NCBI RefSeq assembly: GCF_016625195.1
Contig: NZ_JACVUP010000016.1
Coordinates: forward strand, 62,001 to 126,000
Reading direction: 5' to 3'
DNA length: 64,000 bases
DNA from: Erwinia sp. S63
GTDB lineage: Bacteria > Pseudomonadota > Gammaproteobacteria > Enterobacterales > Enterobacteriaceae
Shown here piece after piece: positions 25,536 to 33,600 of this stretch. Below the pieces are notes generated by a model. The model did no database searches, was not told where the DNA came from, and worked only from the letters and a program-made list of their open reading frames with translations. Made by a program: the position numbers and the translations under genes. Positions within the stretch are counted from its first letter, which is position 1, and the number at the start of each line of letters is the position of its first letter.

Positions 25536-25952
25536 TCAGTGCGTATCGAACCAGTCTTCCAGAATGATCACCGCCGATTGTGAATCGACCTGACCTTTCT
25601 GCAATGCACGGAAGCCACCGCGTTCGAACAGGTCGGCGCGCGCTTCCACGGTACTTAACCGCTCGTCCTGCAGCTCAACGCGCACACCAAAACGGCCATG
25701 AATGCGATTGGCGAACTTACGGGCGCGATCGGTTAACGGCTGCTCGGTGCCGTCCATGTTCAACGGCAAGCCCACCACCACATAATCAGGCTGCCACTCT
25801 TTCAGCAGCTTCTCGATCAGCTTCCAGTCCGGCGTGCCGTCCTGTGCTTTGAGCGCGGTGAGTGCGCGTGCGGTGCCGGTCAGCTGTTGGCCGACCGCCA
25901 CGCCGATGCTTTTGGTGCCGAAATCGAAGCCCAGCAAAGTTTCACTGGCCAT
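25536..25952 (-). CDS. ruvX: RuvX/YqgF RNase H-fold nuclease
   Basis: 138 residues (E. coli 138). It has the RNase H-like start LLGFDFGTKSIGVAVG with the catalytic Asp, YVVVGLPLNMDG, then RLSTVEA and the C-terminal DSQSAVIILEDW. It takes part in pre-16S rRNA 5' end processing and was once called a Holliday junction resolvase. It overlaps the yqgE stop by one base. Confidence 0.96.
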   Translation of the reverse strand: MASETLLGFDFGTKSIGVAVGQQLTGTARALTALKAQDGTPDWKLIEKLLKEWQPDYVVVGLPLNMDGTEQPLTDRARKFANRIHGRFGVRVELQDERLSTVEARADLFERGGFRALQKGQVDSQSAVIILEDWFDTH

Positions 25953-26515
25953 CAGGCGTGCCCTGCATCGCTGGTCATATTATGAATATCGATGCCCATG
26001 CTGCGTGCAGCTTCGCGCCAGCGCTCAGCGATTGGCGTCTGGAACAGAATATTGCTGTTGGCGGGTGTGGTCAGCCAGGCATTTTCCAGCAGCTCATTCT
26101 CCAGCTGATCTTTCTCCCAGGCGCAATAACCTAGCGCCACCAGCACGTTATCGGGCTGTTCTGAGGTGCCGATCGCTTCCAGCACATCCCGCGAAGTGGT
26201 GATCACGGTATTGTCAGAAATACGAATGCTGGAAGAGTAAATTTTCTGGGCAGAGTGCAGGATAAAGCCGCGATCTTCCGCCAGCGGACCGCCGGCAAAT
26301 ACCGGTTTGTCCAGCTTGATGGCCGGGTCACGTTCTGATGGGCTGATTTTAAGTTTCTTAAGGATGCCTTCGACCGTCAGGTTTTCCATCGGTTTGTTTA
26401 CGATCAAACCCATGGCGCCATCTTCATTGTGCTCGCAGATATACACTACCGAGCGTTTGAACAGCGGGTCCTGCAGCGACGGCATCGCAATCAAAAAATG
26501 ATGCTGTAAATTCAT
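25952..26515 (-). CDS. yqgE: YqgE/AlgH family protein
   Basis: 187 residues, exactly as E. coli YqgE. It begins MNLQHHFLIAMPSLQDPLF and contains AMGLIVNKPMENL and FAGGPLAEDRGFILH, the family hallmarks. AlgH in Pseudomonas influences alginate; its molecular role is unknown. The frame continues to 26557, but the ATG at 26515 matches the family start. It is coupled to ruvX. Confidence 0.95.
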   Translation of the reverse strand: MNLQHHFLIAMPSLQDPLFKRSVVYICEHNEDGAMGLIVNKPMENLTVEGILKKLKISPSERDPAIKLDKPVFAGGPLAEDRGFILHSAQKIYSSSIRISDNTVITTSRDVLEAIGTSEQPDNVLVALGYCAWEKDQLENELLENAWLTTPANSNILFQTPIAERWREAARSMGIDIHNMTSDAGHA

Positions 26516-26597
26516 TCTCACTCGTATACCAAAAATAACCGGCGCGGCCGCAGCCACGTCGGTTTTGGGTTCTCACGGCGCTTACACGCCGTTGACA

Positions 26598-27542
26598 TCA
26601 GCCCAGGCGTTTCTCGATGGCATCCATCAGCATGCCGGTGATCGAGATCGGGAATGCAGCCTCGATTTCACGCACGCAGGTTGGGCTGGTTACGTTAACT
26701 TCGGTGAGTTTATCACCAATGATGTCCAGACCGACAAAAATCAGCCCTTTGGCTTTCAACGTTGGGCCCACGCGACGGGCAATTTCCCAGTCGCTGTCGC
26801 TCAATGGACGTGCTTCACCGCGGCCACCGGCAGCCAGGTTACCACGGGTTTCGCCACCCTGTGGGATGCGCGCCAGGCAATACTGCACCGGCTCGCCATC
26901 CACTACCAGCACGCGCTTATCGCCATCTTTGATCGCCGGCAGGTAGTTTTGCGCCATGCAGAAGTTCTGGCCGTGATTGGTCAGGGTTTCGGTGATGACA
27001 CCAAAGTTCGGGTCGTCCTGCTTCACGCGGAAGATGGAGGCGCCGCCCATGCCGTCCAAAGGCTTGAGGATCACATCACCGTGCTCCTGCCAGAAGGCAC
27101 GCAACTGCTCTTTGTTGCGGGTCACCAGCGTATCTGGCGTCAGGTCGGCGAACCAGGCGGTGTACAGTTTTTCGTTGCAGTCGCGCAGGCTCTGCGGTTT
27201 GTTGACGATCAGCGTGCCTTGCTCTTCCGCGCGCTCCAGCAGGTAGGTCGCGTAAATGAATTCGGTATCAAACGGCGGATCTTTACGCATCAGCACCACG
27301 TTGAGATCGGCCAGTGGAATCACCTGCTCACTGCCGAACTCGTACCATTTGTCGTAGTTCTGCTCCACGCTCAGCAGGCGCGTGCGGGCGTAAGTGACGC
27401 CGCCGCGCAGGGAGAGATCGCCCATCTCCATGTAATGAATTTCGTAACCACGGCGCTGTGCTTCCAGCAACATGGCGAAGCTGGTGTCTTTTTTAATGTT
27501 GATGGACGAAATTGGGTCCATAACGATGCCAAGCTTAATCAT
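26598..27542 (-). CDS. gshB: Glutathione synthetase GshB
   Basis: 314 residues (E. coli 316). ATP-grasp enzyme joining gamma-glutamylcysteine and glycine. Seen are the start IKLGIVMDPISSINIKKDTS, ILKPLDGMGGASIFR (the ATP-grasp P-loop), and the metal/ATP end DIIGDKLTEVNVTSPTCVRE. The start ATG at 27542 has GGAGAG upstream. It is in the block sprT-endA-rsmE-gshB-yqgE-ruvX, all on the minus strand, as in E. coli. Confidence 0.97.
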   Translation of the reverse strand: MIKLGIVMDPISSINIKKDTSFAMLLEAQRRGYEIHYMEMGDLSLRGGVTYARTRLLSVEQNYDKWYEFGSEQVIPLADLNVVLMRKDPPFDTEFIYATYLLERAEEQGTLIVNKPQSLRDCNEKLYTAWFADLTPDTLVTRNKEQLRAFWQEHGDVILKPLDGMGGASIFRVKQDDPNFGVITETLTNHGQNFCMAQNYLPAIKDGDKRVLVVDGEPVQYCLARIPQGGETRGNLAAGGRGEARPLSDSDWEIARRVGPTLKAKGLIFVGLDIIGDKLTEVNVTSPTCVREIEAAFPISITGMLMDAIEKRLG

Positions 27543-27635
27543 TATTCTCTCCTCAAAGGGGGAATTTATTGCCCCGTTCCGTGACAGCGCTGCGGCTTTT
27601 CACGTGCGTAGTTTTTAAAACTCTAAAAGTATCCC

Positions 27636-28367
27636 TTAACCCAGGTCACCAAACCTCACCTGAAGTGCCGTAATGGCCGTCAGTGCGGTAGTTTCTGTAC
27701 GCAACACGCGTGGGCCCAACAAAATATCGGTGAAACCTTGCTGTGCGGTCATGGCAATTTCGTCTGCGGATAAGCCGCCTTCCGGACCAATCAGCAGGCG
27801 TATACGTTCAACCGGCTGCGGCAGAGTGTTAATACTGTGGCTGGCGCGCGGGTGCAAATTGAGCTTTAAACCGCTTTCCTGCTCAGCACACCAGGCTTCT
27901 AGCGTCATCGCTTCACGGATTTCCGGCACACGATTACGGCCGCACTGTTCACAGGCGGCAATCGCAATTTTTTGCCATTGCTGAATCTTCTTCGCCAGTC
28001 GTTCAGCATCCAGCTTTACGCCGCAGCGCTCCGAAAACAAGGGTGTAATCACGTTCACGCCGAGTTCGATCGATTTCTGGATGGTGAATTCCATCTTTTC
28101 GCCGCGCGACATCACCTGCCCAAGATGGAGATGGAGCGGAGATTCACGGTCATCAGGCTGACTGGCAAGGACCCTTACTTTTACACGCTTTTTATCAGCC
28201 TGGGTGATTTCGGCGTTAAAAGTCAGATTACTGCCATCAAACAGCTCAATTTGTTGACCGGCGGTCATGCGCAGCACGCGCCCGACGTGGTTAGCGGCAT
28301 CTTCGTCGAGGAAGACTTCACTGTTAACTTCAAGAGGTTCGGGATGATAAATGCGAGGTATGCGCAT
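27636..28367 (-). CDS. rsmE: 16S rRNA (uracil1498-N3)-methyltransferase RsmE
   Basis: 243 residues, equal to E. coli. It starts MRIPRIYHPEPLEVNSEVF at ATG 28367; an open frame further upstream is not conserved. It has a PUA-like N-terminal domain and the SPOUT C-terminal knot RLLIGPEGGLSADEI and LGPRVLRTETTAL, which bind SAM. It methylates U1498 in the decoding region. Confidence 0.97.
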   Translation of the reverse strand: MRIPRIYHPEPLEVNSEVFLDEDAANHVGRVLRMTAGQQIELFDGSNLTFNAEITQADKKRVKVRVLASQPDDRESPLHLHLGQVMSRGEKMEFTIQKSIELGVNVITPLFSERCGVKLDAERLAKKIQQWQKIAIAACEQCGRNRVPEIREAMTLEAWCAEQESGLKLNLHPRASHSINTLPQPVERIRLLIGPEGGLSADEIAMTAQQGFTDILLGPRVLRTETTALTAITALQVRFGDLG

Positions 28368-28441
28368 GCGGTTCCTGCCTGCGTTATGCCGTGTCATCTG
28401 ACACGGCCCAATCGGAAAAAAGCTAGTGTAGGGTAGCGCTT

Positions 28442-29149
28442 TTAGCGCTGGCAAGCCTGTTGTACATAGGGATTGTGATTTCCCTGTACCTGCGCGATGC
28501 GGTTATCGCGTTCGCACTCCCATTGGCTCACCGGATATTGCTTGTTCCAGGCGGTAAACAGCTGGGTTTGCTGACGCGAAAGACGCAGCTGATACTGGTC
28601 ACGCATATAGAAGTAGGTGCGGGCGATGGCGCCGCGGGCACGCTCAGGCGGCTGCGCCAGCTTCTGTTTGAAATCGACTTTCATTGAGCACTGACCATAT
28701 TGCGCGTCGCCGCCGTTCCACTGGCTGTACTGGAAGTTATTGCGATCGCCATTCACTTCACCAATCGCCGGTTGCAGATTATGCAGGTCGCTCTCAATGC
28801 GGCGGTAATCGGCATCCTTGCTGCAGTTTTTGCGTCCGCCATTTTGCCAGCACTGGCGTTGATGGCCGAATTCCCATGCGGGCATCACATGTTCCCACTC
28901 AATACGCTCTGCGCGATTGGCATTTTTACGCACGCTGTAGCCACAGCTGCTGAGGTCAGGGACGCCTTTTTTGCCGTGCCAGCTGATTTTGCAGCCACAG
29001 TAAAATTCGGCGGGCGCATCGGCATTGATCTGTGCGGCGACCACTTTGGCCTGCTGGAAGTTATTTTGATTGTAATGCGTGATGCTGAGACTGAAGGCGC
29101 TAATAGGGGCAACTAATAAGGAGAGTAACAACAGCGTTTTGCGAGACAT
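28442..29149 (-). CDS. endA: Periplasmic DNA endonuclease I
   Basis: 235 residues (E. coli 235). Signal peptide at 1-20 (TLLLLSLLVAPISAFSL), then the beta-beta-alpha metal nuclease core RIEWEHVMPAWEFGHQRQCW, HNLQPAIGEVNGDRNNFQYS and the GARGAI-type helix; eight or more Cys stabilise the fold. It cuts double-stranded DNA in the periplasm. It lies between sprT and rsmE as in E. coli. Confidence 0.96.
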   Translation of the reverse strand: MSRKTLLLLSLLVAPISAFSLSITHYNQNNFQQAKVVAAQINADAPAEFYCGCKISWHGKKGVPDLSSCGYSVRKNANRAERIEWEHVMPAWEFGHQRQCWQNGGRKNCSKDADYRRIESDLHNLQPAIGEVNGDRNNFQYSQWNGGDAQYGQCSMKVDFKQKLAQPPERARGAIARTYFYMRDQYQLRLSRQQTQLFTAWNKQYPVSQWECERDNRIAQVQGNHNPYVQQACQR

Positions 29150-29225
29150 ATTCCAAAAATTACCTGATGCGTAAAAAGGCGGCAGGGTAACAGAATGGCG
29201 CAGGGTGGGATATCAGATAAACGGA

Positions 29226-29738
29226 TTAAGCTGCTGAAAATTCACCGGGTTGCAGCAACGTGCCGCAATGCACGCAGCGGTATTCACTCTCGCCGCGTAG
29301 TACGCGATTGTGGCGGCGCACGGTGAGCTGATGCTGCTGACAGCGGCAGCGATAGGGGAAGGTATTGCTGCGCACCGAAGCGATTTCGAACTGATGGGTA
29401 CGACGCGCGGGAACGCCGAGCACGCTCTCCATCATCCACTTCCACTCTTTGCCGTGCGGCGGCACGCGGCCAAAGGTTTTCCATACCAGCAGGTGCGCCA
29501 GTTCGTGCGGCACCACCTCATCCACAAATGCCTGCTGATTCTCCAGCAATAGCACCGGGTTAATACGGATTTCCCATTTTTCCAGCCAAGCCGTACCGGC
29601 AGCGGTGCCGCGCTGCTGATACACCAGCTTCGGCTCGTCATAGTGACGCTCCAGCTTTTCATTGGCGATCTGCAGATGATGACGCAACGAGCGCATCACG
29701 GCTTGTTGCAGGGCGATGGGAAGGCGAGGAGTTTTCAT
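29226..29738 (-). CDS. sprT: SprT family zinc-dependent metalloprotease-like protein
   Basis: 170 residues (E. coli 165), starting MKTPRLPIALQQAVM at ATG 29738; further upstream frame is not conserved. It has the zinc site VPHELAHLLVW (HExxH at about 71-75) and a C-terminal zinc ribbon with CRCQQH...CVHC. It is related to Spartan/SPRTN proteases, but the bacterial role is unproven. Confidence 0.94.
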   Translation of the reverse strand: MKTPRLPIALQQAVMRSLRHHLQIANEKLERHYDEPKLVYQQRGTAAGTAWLEKWEIRINPVLLLENQQAFVDEVVPHELAHLLVWKTFGRVPPHGKEWKWMMESVLGVPARRTHQFEIASVRSNTFPYRCRCQQHQLTVRRHNRVLRGESEYRCVHCGTLLQPGEFSAA

Positions 29739-29784
29739 GGACGGCAGCATAAGACCTTGGCAACCGCGAATCAATTTATTGCGC

Positions 29785-29815
29785 ACAAAAAAAGGGCCGC
29801 CAATCGGCAGCCCTT
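29785..29815 (-). terminator. Terminator of galP
   Basis: On the minus strand GGGCTGCC (29813-29806), loop GATT, GGCGGCCC (29801-29794) with one G-U pair, then TTTTTTT (29793-29787). Confidence 0.8.
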
Positions 29816-29832
29816 CGTATCGCTTATCAACC

Positions 29833-31227
29833 TTACTGCTGGCCGATGTCGCGCAGTTTTTTACCTTTCATCAGGTTACGCTCGATGTGCTCCAGCGAGA
29901 CGTTTTTGGTCTCTGGAATCAGCGCCACGGTCAGCAGGATAAAGAACACGTTCAGACCTGCGTAGACCCAGAAGGTCGGCGCGTTGCCCAGCGTATTCAG
30001 CATGGTCAGGAAGGTGGCACCGACAATCATGTTCGCAATCCAGTTGGTTGCGGTTGACACGGTGATACCGAAGTCGCGGCCTTTCAGCGGCTGGATTTCT
30101 GAACACAGCACCCAAATCAGCGGACCGGCAGACATCGCAAAACCAACGATGAACATCAGCAGCATGGCGACAGCGAAGTACTGTGCGGAAGCAGAGTTGA
30201 TGCCGATGTGCAGCATGGTACCGAGGATACCCATACCGGCAGCCATCACGATGAAGCCCAGCACCAGCGTTGGTTTACGGCCCCAGCGATCCACCAGACC
30301 GATAGCAATAAAGGTCGCCAGTACGTTTACCAGACCAACAATTACCGTGCCCCACATCTGCTGAGTGGTATTAGCGAAGCCCGCAATCTCAAAGATTTTT
30401 GGCGCGTAATACATGATGACGTTCATACCGGTGAACTGCTGCATTACCTGCAGCAGTACGCCCAGGAACACCGCGCGACGGAAGTTACTGTTGCTCTGGA
30501 ACAACTGCCAGCCAGACTGTTTGATCTTCAGGCTTTCACGAATCTCATCCAGTTCACGTTTAGCTTGTTCGCTGGTATCACGCAGGCGAGCCAGCACGCG
30601 TTCTGCACTGCGGAAATCGCCTTTCGCCGCCAGCCAACGTGGGCTGTTTGGCAGGAAGAATACGCCCACCAGCAGCAGCACGGCCGGAATGGTGATGACA
30701 CCCAGCATCCAGCGCCATGCGCCTGCGTCACTGAACGCAGTATCAGACAGATACGCGCCCAGGATACCGATGGTGATCATCAGCTGGTACAGAGAAATCA
30801 TGCTGCCACGAATCTTTTCTGGTGCGATTTCAGAAAGATACAGAGGAGCAGTGTAAGACGCGACACCCACGGCCAGGCCGAGCACTACACGGGCAGCAAT
30901 CAGCATGTCCGGGCTAACCGCCATGGCTGACCACAGTGAACCGATCACGAACAGAATCGCACCCGCCATCAGGCTCTTTTTACGGCCAAGATGTGAAGAC
31001 ATCCAGCCACTACCAATCGCACCCACAGCCGCACCAAACATCATTGAACTCACAATCCACTCTTGCTCATGTGCAGTGACGTTGAAATCTTTTGCGATGA
31101 AGGGCAGGGCACCAGCGATAACGCCGATATCCAGACCAAACAGCAGGCCGGCCAGAGCCGCTAAGAAGCAGACAAACAAGGTCATCATCTTGTTCGATGT
31201 TCTGCTCTTATGAGTATTACCAGGCAT
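29833..31227 (-). CDS. galP: Galactose/proton symporter GalP
   Basis: 464 residues, equal to E. coli GalP. It has twelve helices of the major facilitator sugar porter family. Seen are the loop signature GWMSSHLGRKKSL, the helix 5 region PLYLSEIAPEKIRGSMIS, the mid-loop motif PNSPRWLAAKG and QQFTGMNVIMYYAPKIF, the sugar-binding helix 7. It imports galactose, and glucose with lower specificity. The start at 31227 has CGGAGG upstream. Two GalR-type operators and a CRP site lie upstream. Confidence 0.97.
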   Translation of the reverse strand: MPGNTHKSRTSNKMMTLFVCFLAALAGLLFGLDIGVIAGALPFIAKDFNVTAHEQEWIVSSMMFGAAVGAIGSGWMSSHLGRKKSLMAGAILFVIGSLWSAMAVSPDMLIAARVVLGLAVGVASYTAPLYLSEIAPEKIRGSMISLYQLMITIGILGAYLSDTAFSDAGAWRWMLGVITIPAVLLLVGVFFLPNSPRWLAAKGDFRSAERVLARLRDTSEQAKRELDEIRESLKIKQSGWQLFQSNSNFRRAVFLGVLLQVMQQFTGMNVIMYYAPKIFEIAGFANTTQQMWGTVIVGLVNVLATFIAIGLVDRWGRKPTLVLGFIVMAAGMGILGTMLHIGINSASAQYFAVAMLLMFIVGFAMSAGPLIWVLCSEIQPLKGRDFGITVSTATNWIANMIVGATFLTMLNTLGNAPTFWVYAGLNVFFILLTVALIPETKNVSLEHIERNLMKGKKLRDIGQQ

Positions 31228-31290
31228 AATGCCTCCGAAGTTTATCTATCGTTGTTTTTATCAATGTTATGAAACCTGCCGGCAGAAAAA

Positions 31291-31306
31291 AGTGAGGGCG
31301 ATCACA
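31291..31306. promoter_or_regulatory. CRP-binding site of galP
   Basis: AGTGAGGGCGATCACA keeps both halves of the CRP consensus (GTGA-N6-TCAC). It lies 64 bases before the galP start codon, immediately beside a galactose operator. Confidence 0.75.
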
Positions 31307-31309
31307 TCA

Positions 31310-31325
31310 GTGTAATCGGTTACAC
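31310..31325. promoter_or_regulatory. GalR/GalS operator 1 of galP
   Basis: GTGTAATCGGTTACAC is a perfect match to the operator GTGnAAnCGnTTnCAC and is itself nearly fully palindromic. It overlaps the likely core promoter. Confidence 0.85.
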
Positions 31326-31512
31326 ACGCTGAAACCCTGCAATCCAGCATTTTCCGCCTGAAATAGTTACGTAACCAGTAAGGTATAGCACCCTTTAAGT
31401 TTCTGACATCTCTCTAAATACCGGCTATCAGACGACGCTGAAAATAACGCATTTTCATATGAATAACTACGCTGAAAATTCTCTAAATTACCGATTACAA
31501 AAGGTTTTCAAG

Positions 31513-31528
31513 ATGTAATCGTTAACAC
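31513..31528. promoter_or_regulatory. Second GalR/GalS-like operator of galP
   Basis: ATGTAATCGTTAACAC differs from operator 1 by few bases and keeps most operator positions. It lies 203 bases from operator 1, the kind of spacing that permits DNA looping. The surrounding gene-free span (31228-31595) otherwise holds AT-rich promoter sequence. Confidence 0.55.
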
Positions 31529-31595
31529 TTTGTTGTAAACATCGAAAATGAAGTGTAGACGGTGGGGAAAAATGTGCTGGCCGGATGACAGGCAT

Positions 31596-31626
31596 AAAAA
31601 AGCCCGCATTAAGCGGGCTCGTTTTT
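31596..31626. terminator. Bidirectional terminator after metK
   Basis: AGCCCGC (31601-31607), loop ATTAA, GCGGGCT (31613-31619), with A-run on the left (31596-31600, T-run for metK on the minus strand) and TTTTT at 31622-31626. Confidence 0.85.
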
Positions 31627-31643
31627 CGCTGAAGCGGGCTGAA

Positions 31644-32795
31644 TTACAGGCCCGCAGCCTCGCGCAGTTGAGCAGCTTTATCAGTCTGTTCCCACGGGAA
31701 GTGTTCGCGACCAAAGTGACCGTAAGCAGCGGTCTCTTTGTAGATAGGTTTCAGCAGATCCATCATCTGAATCAGGCCGTATGGACGCAGGTCAAAGAAC
31801 TCGCGCACCAGCAGGGTCAGCTGTTCGGTAGAGACTTTCTCAGTACCGAAGGTTTCCACCATGATGGAAGTTGGCTCAGCCACGCCGATCGCGTAAGAAA
31901 CCTGAATTTCGCAACGGTCAGCCAGGCCAGCCGCCACGATGTTTTTCGCCACATAGCGTGCTGCGTAAGCTGCAGAACGGTCAACCTTAGACGGGTCCTT
32001 ACCAGAGAACGCACCGCCACCGTGACGCGCCATGCCGCCGTAGGTATCAACGATAATTTTACGACCGGTCAGACCGCAGTCGCCCATTGGGCCGCCGATC
32101 ACGAAACGACCGGTTGGGTTGATGTGGTATTTGGTGCTGGCATTCACCCACTCAGCTGGCAGAACCGGCTTGATGATCTCTTCCATCACCGCTTCACGCA
32201 GATCGGCCGTTGAGATTTCTTCAGCGTGCTGAGTCGACAGGACTACCGCATCGATACCGACAATTTTGCCGCCATCGTACTGGAAGGTGATCTGGCTTTT
32301 TGCATCCGGACGTAACCACGGCAGTGAGCCGCTTTTACGCACTTCAGCCTGACGCTGCACCAGACGGTGGGCGTAGGTTACCGGAGCAGGCATCAGTACG
32401 TCGGTTTCGTTGGTGGCGTAGCCGAACATCAGGCCCTGGTCGCCCGCGCCCTGTTCCAGCGGATCGGTACGGTCAACACCCTGGTTGATGTCAGGAGACT
32501 GCTTGCCAATCGCGCTCAGTACGGCGCAAGAGTTCGCATCAAAGCCCATATCGGAATGGACATAGCCGATTTCACGTACGGTATTACGGGTGATCTCTTC
32601 GATATCAACCCAGGCGCTGGTGGTGATTTCACCGCCAACCAGCACCATACCGGTCTTAACGTAAGTTTCGCAGGCCACGCGTGCTTTTGGATCCTGTTCA
32701 AGGATCGCATCTAACACGGCATCGGAAATTTGGTCAGCGATTTTATCAGGATGTCCTTCTGATACGGACTCAGATGTAAATAGGTGTTTAGCCAT
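31644..32795 (-). CDS. metK: S-adenosylmethionine synthase MetK
   Basis: 383 residues (E. coli 384), starting MAKHLFTSESVSEGHPDK at ATG 32795; the frame is open to 32876 without conservation. Signature motifs GAGDQGLMFGYA (about 115-126) and the P-loop-like GGGAFSGKDPSKVDRS (about 258-273) are intact. It makes SAM from methionine and ATP; SAM is also the aminopropyl donor source in polyamine synthesis, which relates it to speA next door. Possible MetJ boxes lie upstream. Confidence 0.97.
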   Translation of the reverse strand: MAKHLFTSESVSEGHPDKIADQISDAVLDAILEQDPKARVACETYVKTGMVLVGGEITTSAWVDIEEITRNTVREIGYVHSDMGFDANSCAVLSAIGKQSPDINQGVDRTDPLEQGAGDQGLMFGYATNETDVLMPAPVTYAHRLVQRQAEVRKSGSLPWLRPDAKSQITFQYDGGKIVGIDAVVLSTQHAEEISTADLREAVMEEIIKPVLPAEWVNASTKYHINPTGRFVIGGPMGDCGLTGRKIIVDTYGGMARHGGGAFSGKDPSKVDRSAAYAARYVAKNIVAAGLADRCEIQVSYAIGVAEPTSIMVETFGTEKVSTEQLTLLVREFFDLRPYGLIQMMDLLKPIYKETAAYGHFGREHFPWEQTDKAAQLREAAGL

Positions 32796-33234
32796 TCTGT
32801 TCTTTACCTTACAAATGGTTTGAATTCGACTGCATAGCGTAAGTGGACCAGGCCGACTCGACGCCCCTTCAGGCAAAGCCGCGAGCAGTAGGGAGTGTAG
32901 GTGCGTATCACCGACACCGCCTGGATGTTAACCAGTTTAGATGGAAAACCATCTGGACGGCTATTCTAGGTTACACAGTGAGCACTTTTCCAGTGCTTTT
33001 TCTGATTCCGCACGTTTACGCAAGTGAGCAGATGGAAGAAATTCCTGACACCTTCCACAGATCCCAGACAAAGATTTTGCTTTTTCACCCTGCAGACTGT
33101 ATAAAACGCCGCTGCTGTCGACCACAGTACAAAAGGATGACGCCACCGTGCGTCGCGCCGTCAGAGCTATTCTCTGATTTTCACCCAAGCCGTTTCTCGT
33201 TTGCTGTTTGCAGGCGTTGGAGGTGATAAAAGTA
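32796..33234. other. metK-speA divergent intergenic region, left part
   Basis: About 440 bases with the MetJ-like region and promoters in both directions. Longer frames here lack ribosome sites or family features, and I find no other gene. Confidence 0.4.
32923..32970. promoter_or_regulatory. Possible MetJ operator region before metK
   Basis: Read as 8-base blocks, this stretch has neighbouring partial matches to the met box AGACGTCT, best at AACCATCT (32947) and GGACGGCT (32955), and a perfect inverted repeat AGATGG-aaaa-CCATCT at 32939-32954. metK is MetJ-regulated in E. coli, but the matches are partial. Confidence 0.4.
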
Positions 33235-33372
33235 ATGAACCACACTTCTCTTCTTTTCGGTTCACTGCGCTCAACGGGCGCGCTGGCAATCCTTTCCCAA
33301 TCCAGTCTTATTCTTTTCTCTCGTCGAAGTTTTGCGCGTTGCGGTAATTATCCCGACACGAGCGCCGGCTAA
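33235..33372 (+). CDS. Candidate leader ORF upstream of speA
   Basis: A 45-codon ORF (ATG 33235, TAA 33372) preceded by GGAGGTGA at 33219-33226, a full 8-base match to the 16S anti-Shine-Dalgarno at ideal spacing. No other short ORF in the window has so strong a site. The product starts MNHTSLLFGSLRSTG and has a weakly hydrophobic middle and basic end (FSRRSFARCGNY). I do not recognise it. It ends about 230 bases before speA and overlaps the next frame (from 33332). Its place is that of E. coli yqgB. Confidence 0.4.
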   Translation: MNHTSLLFGSLRSTGALAILSQSSLILFSRRSFARCGNYPDTSAG

Positions 33373-33592
33373 GCTATTCCTTCATTTCTGTCGCTGTGTT
33401 TCACTCGTCTTTGGCGGTGAAAAGCGTTGGCTTCTGGCCCGTTTTTTACTGACTACGGCGTGGTGTTTTACACTTAGAGTCAGCAACGTGCACGGCAACC
33501 CGATAATCGGAGCTCAGCAGGATGGGGAAATGTTTACCCGGACTCACAACAGCAAGACCCGGCAACTGTTTCATATTTCAACGGAAAATTGA
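33332..33592 (+). CDS. Possible YqgB-like frame ahead of speA
   Basis: An 86-codon frame from TTG 33332 to TGA 33592, overlapping the 45-codon ORF in another phase and ending 8 bases before speA. Its middle LLARFLLTTAWCFTL resembles the end of the small E. coli protein YqgB as I recall it (LLSQFQAAIVVNCFTL), which is encoded at the same place. The start is uncertain and only this short block looks conserved, so it may be a leader-peptide remnant. Confidence 0.25.
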   Translation: MRVAVIIPTRAPAKLFLHFCRCVSLVFGGEKRWLLARFLLTTAWCFTLRVSNVHGNPIIGAQQDGEMFTRTHNSKTRQLFHISTEN

Positions 33593-33600
33593 GGTTCGCG

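Noticed and set aside
26565..27584. Plus-strand 339-codon frame opposite gshB
   Set aside because: It is a mirror of a well-conserved gshB and has no family features of its own.
32796..32876. 27-residue N-terminal extension of MetK
   Set aside because: MAKHLFTSES at 32795 is the invariant family start; the extension is out of keeping with the family.
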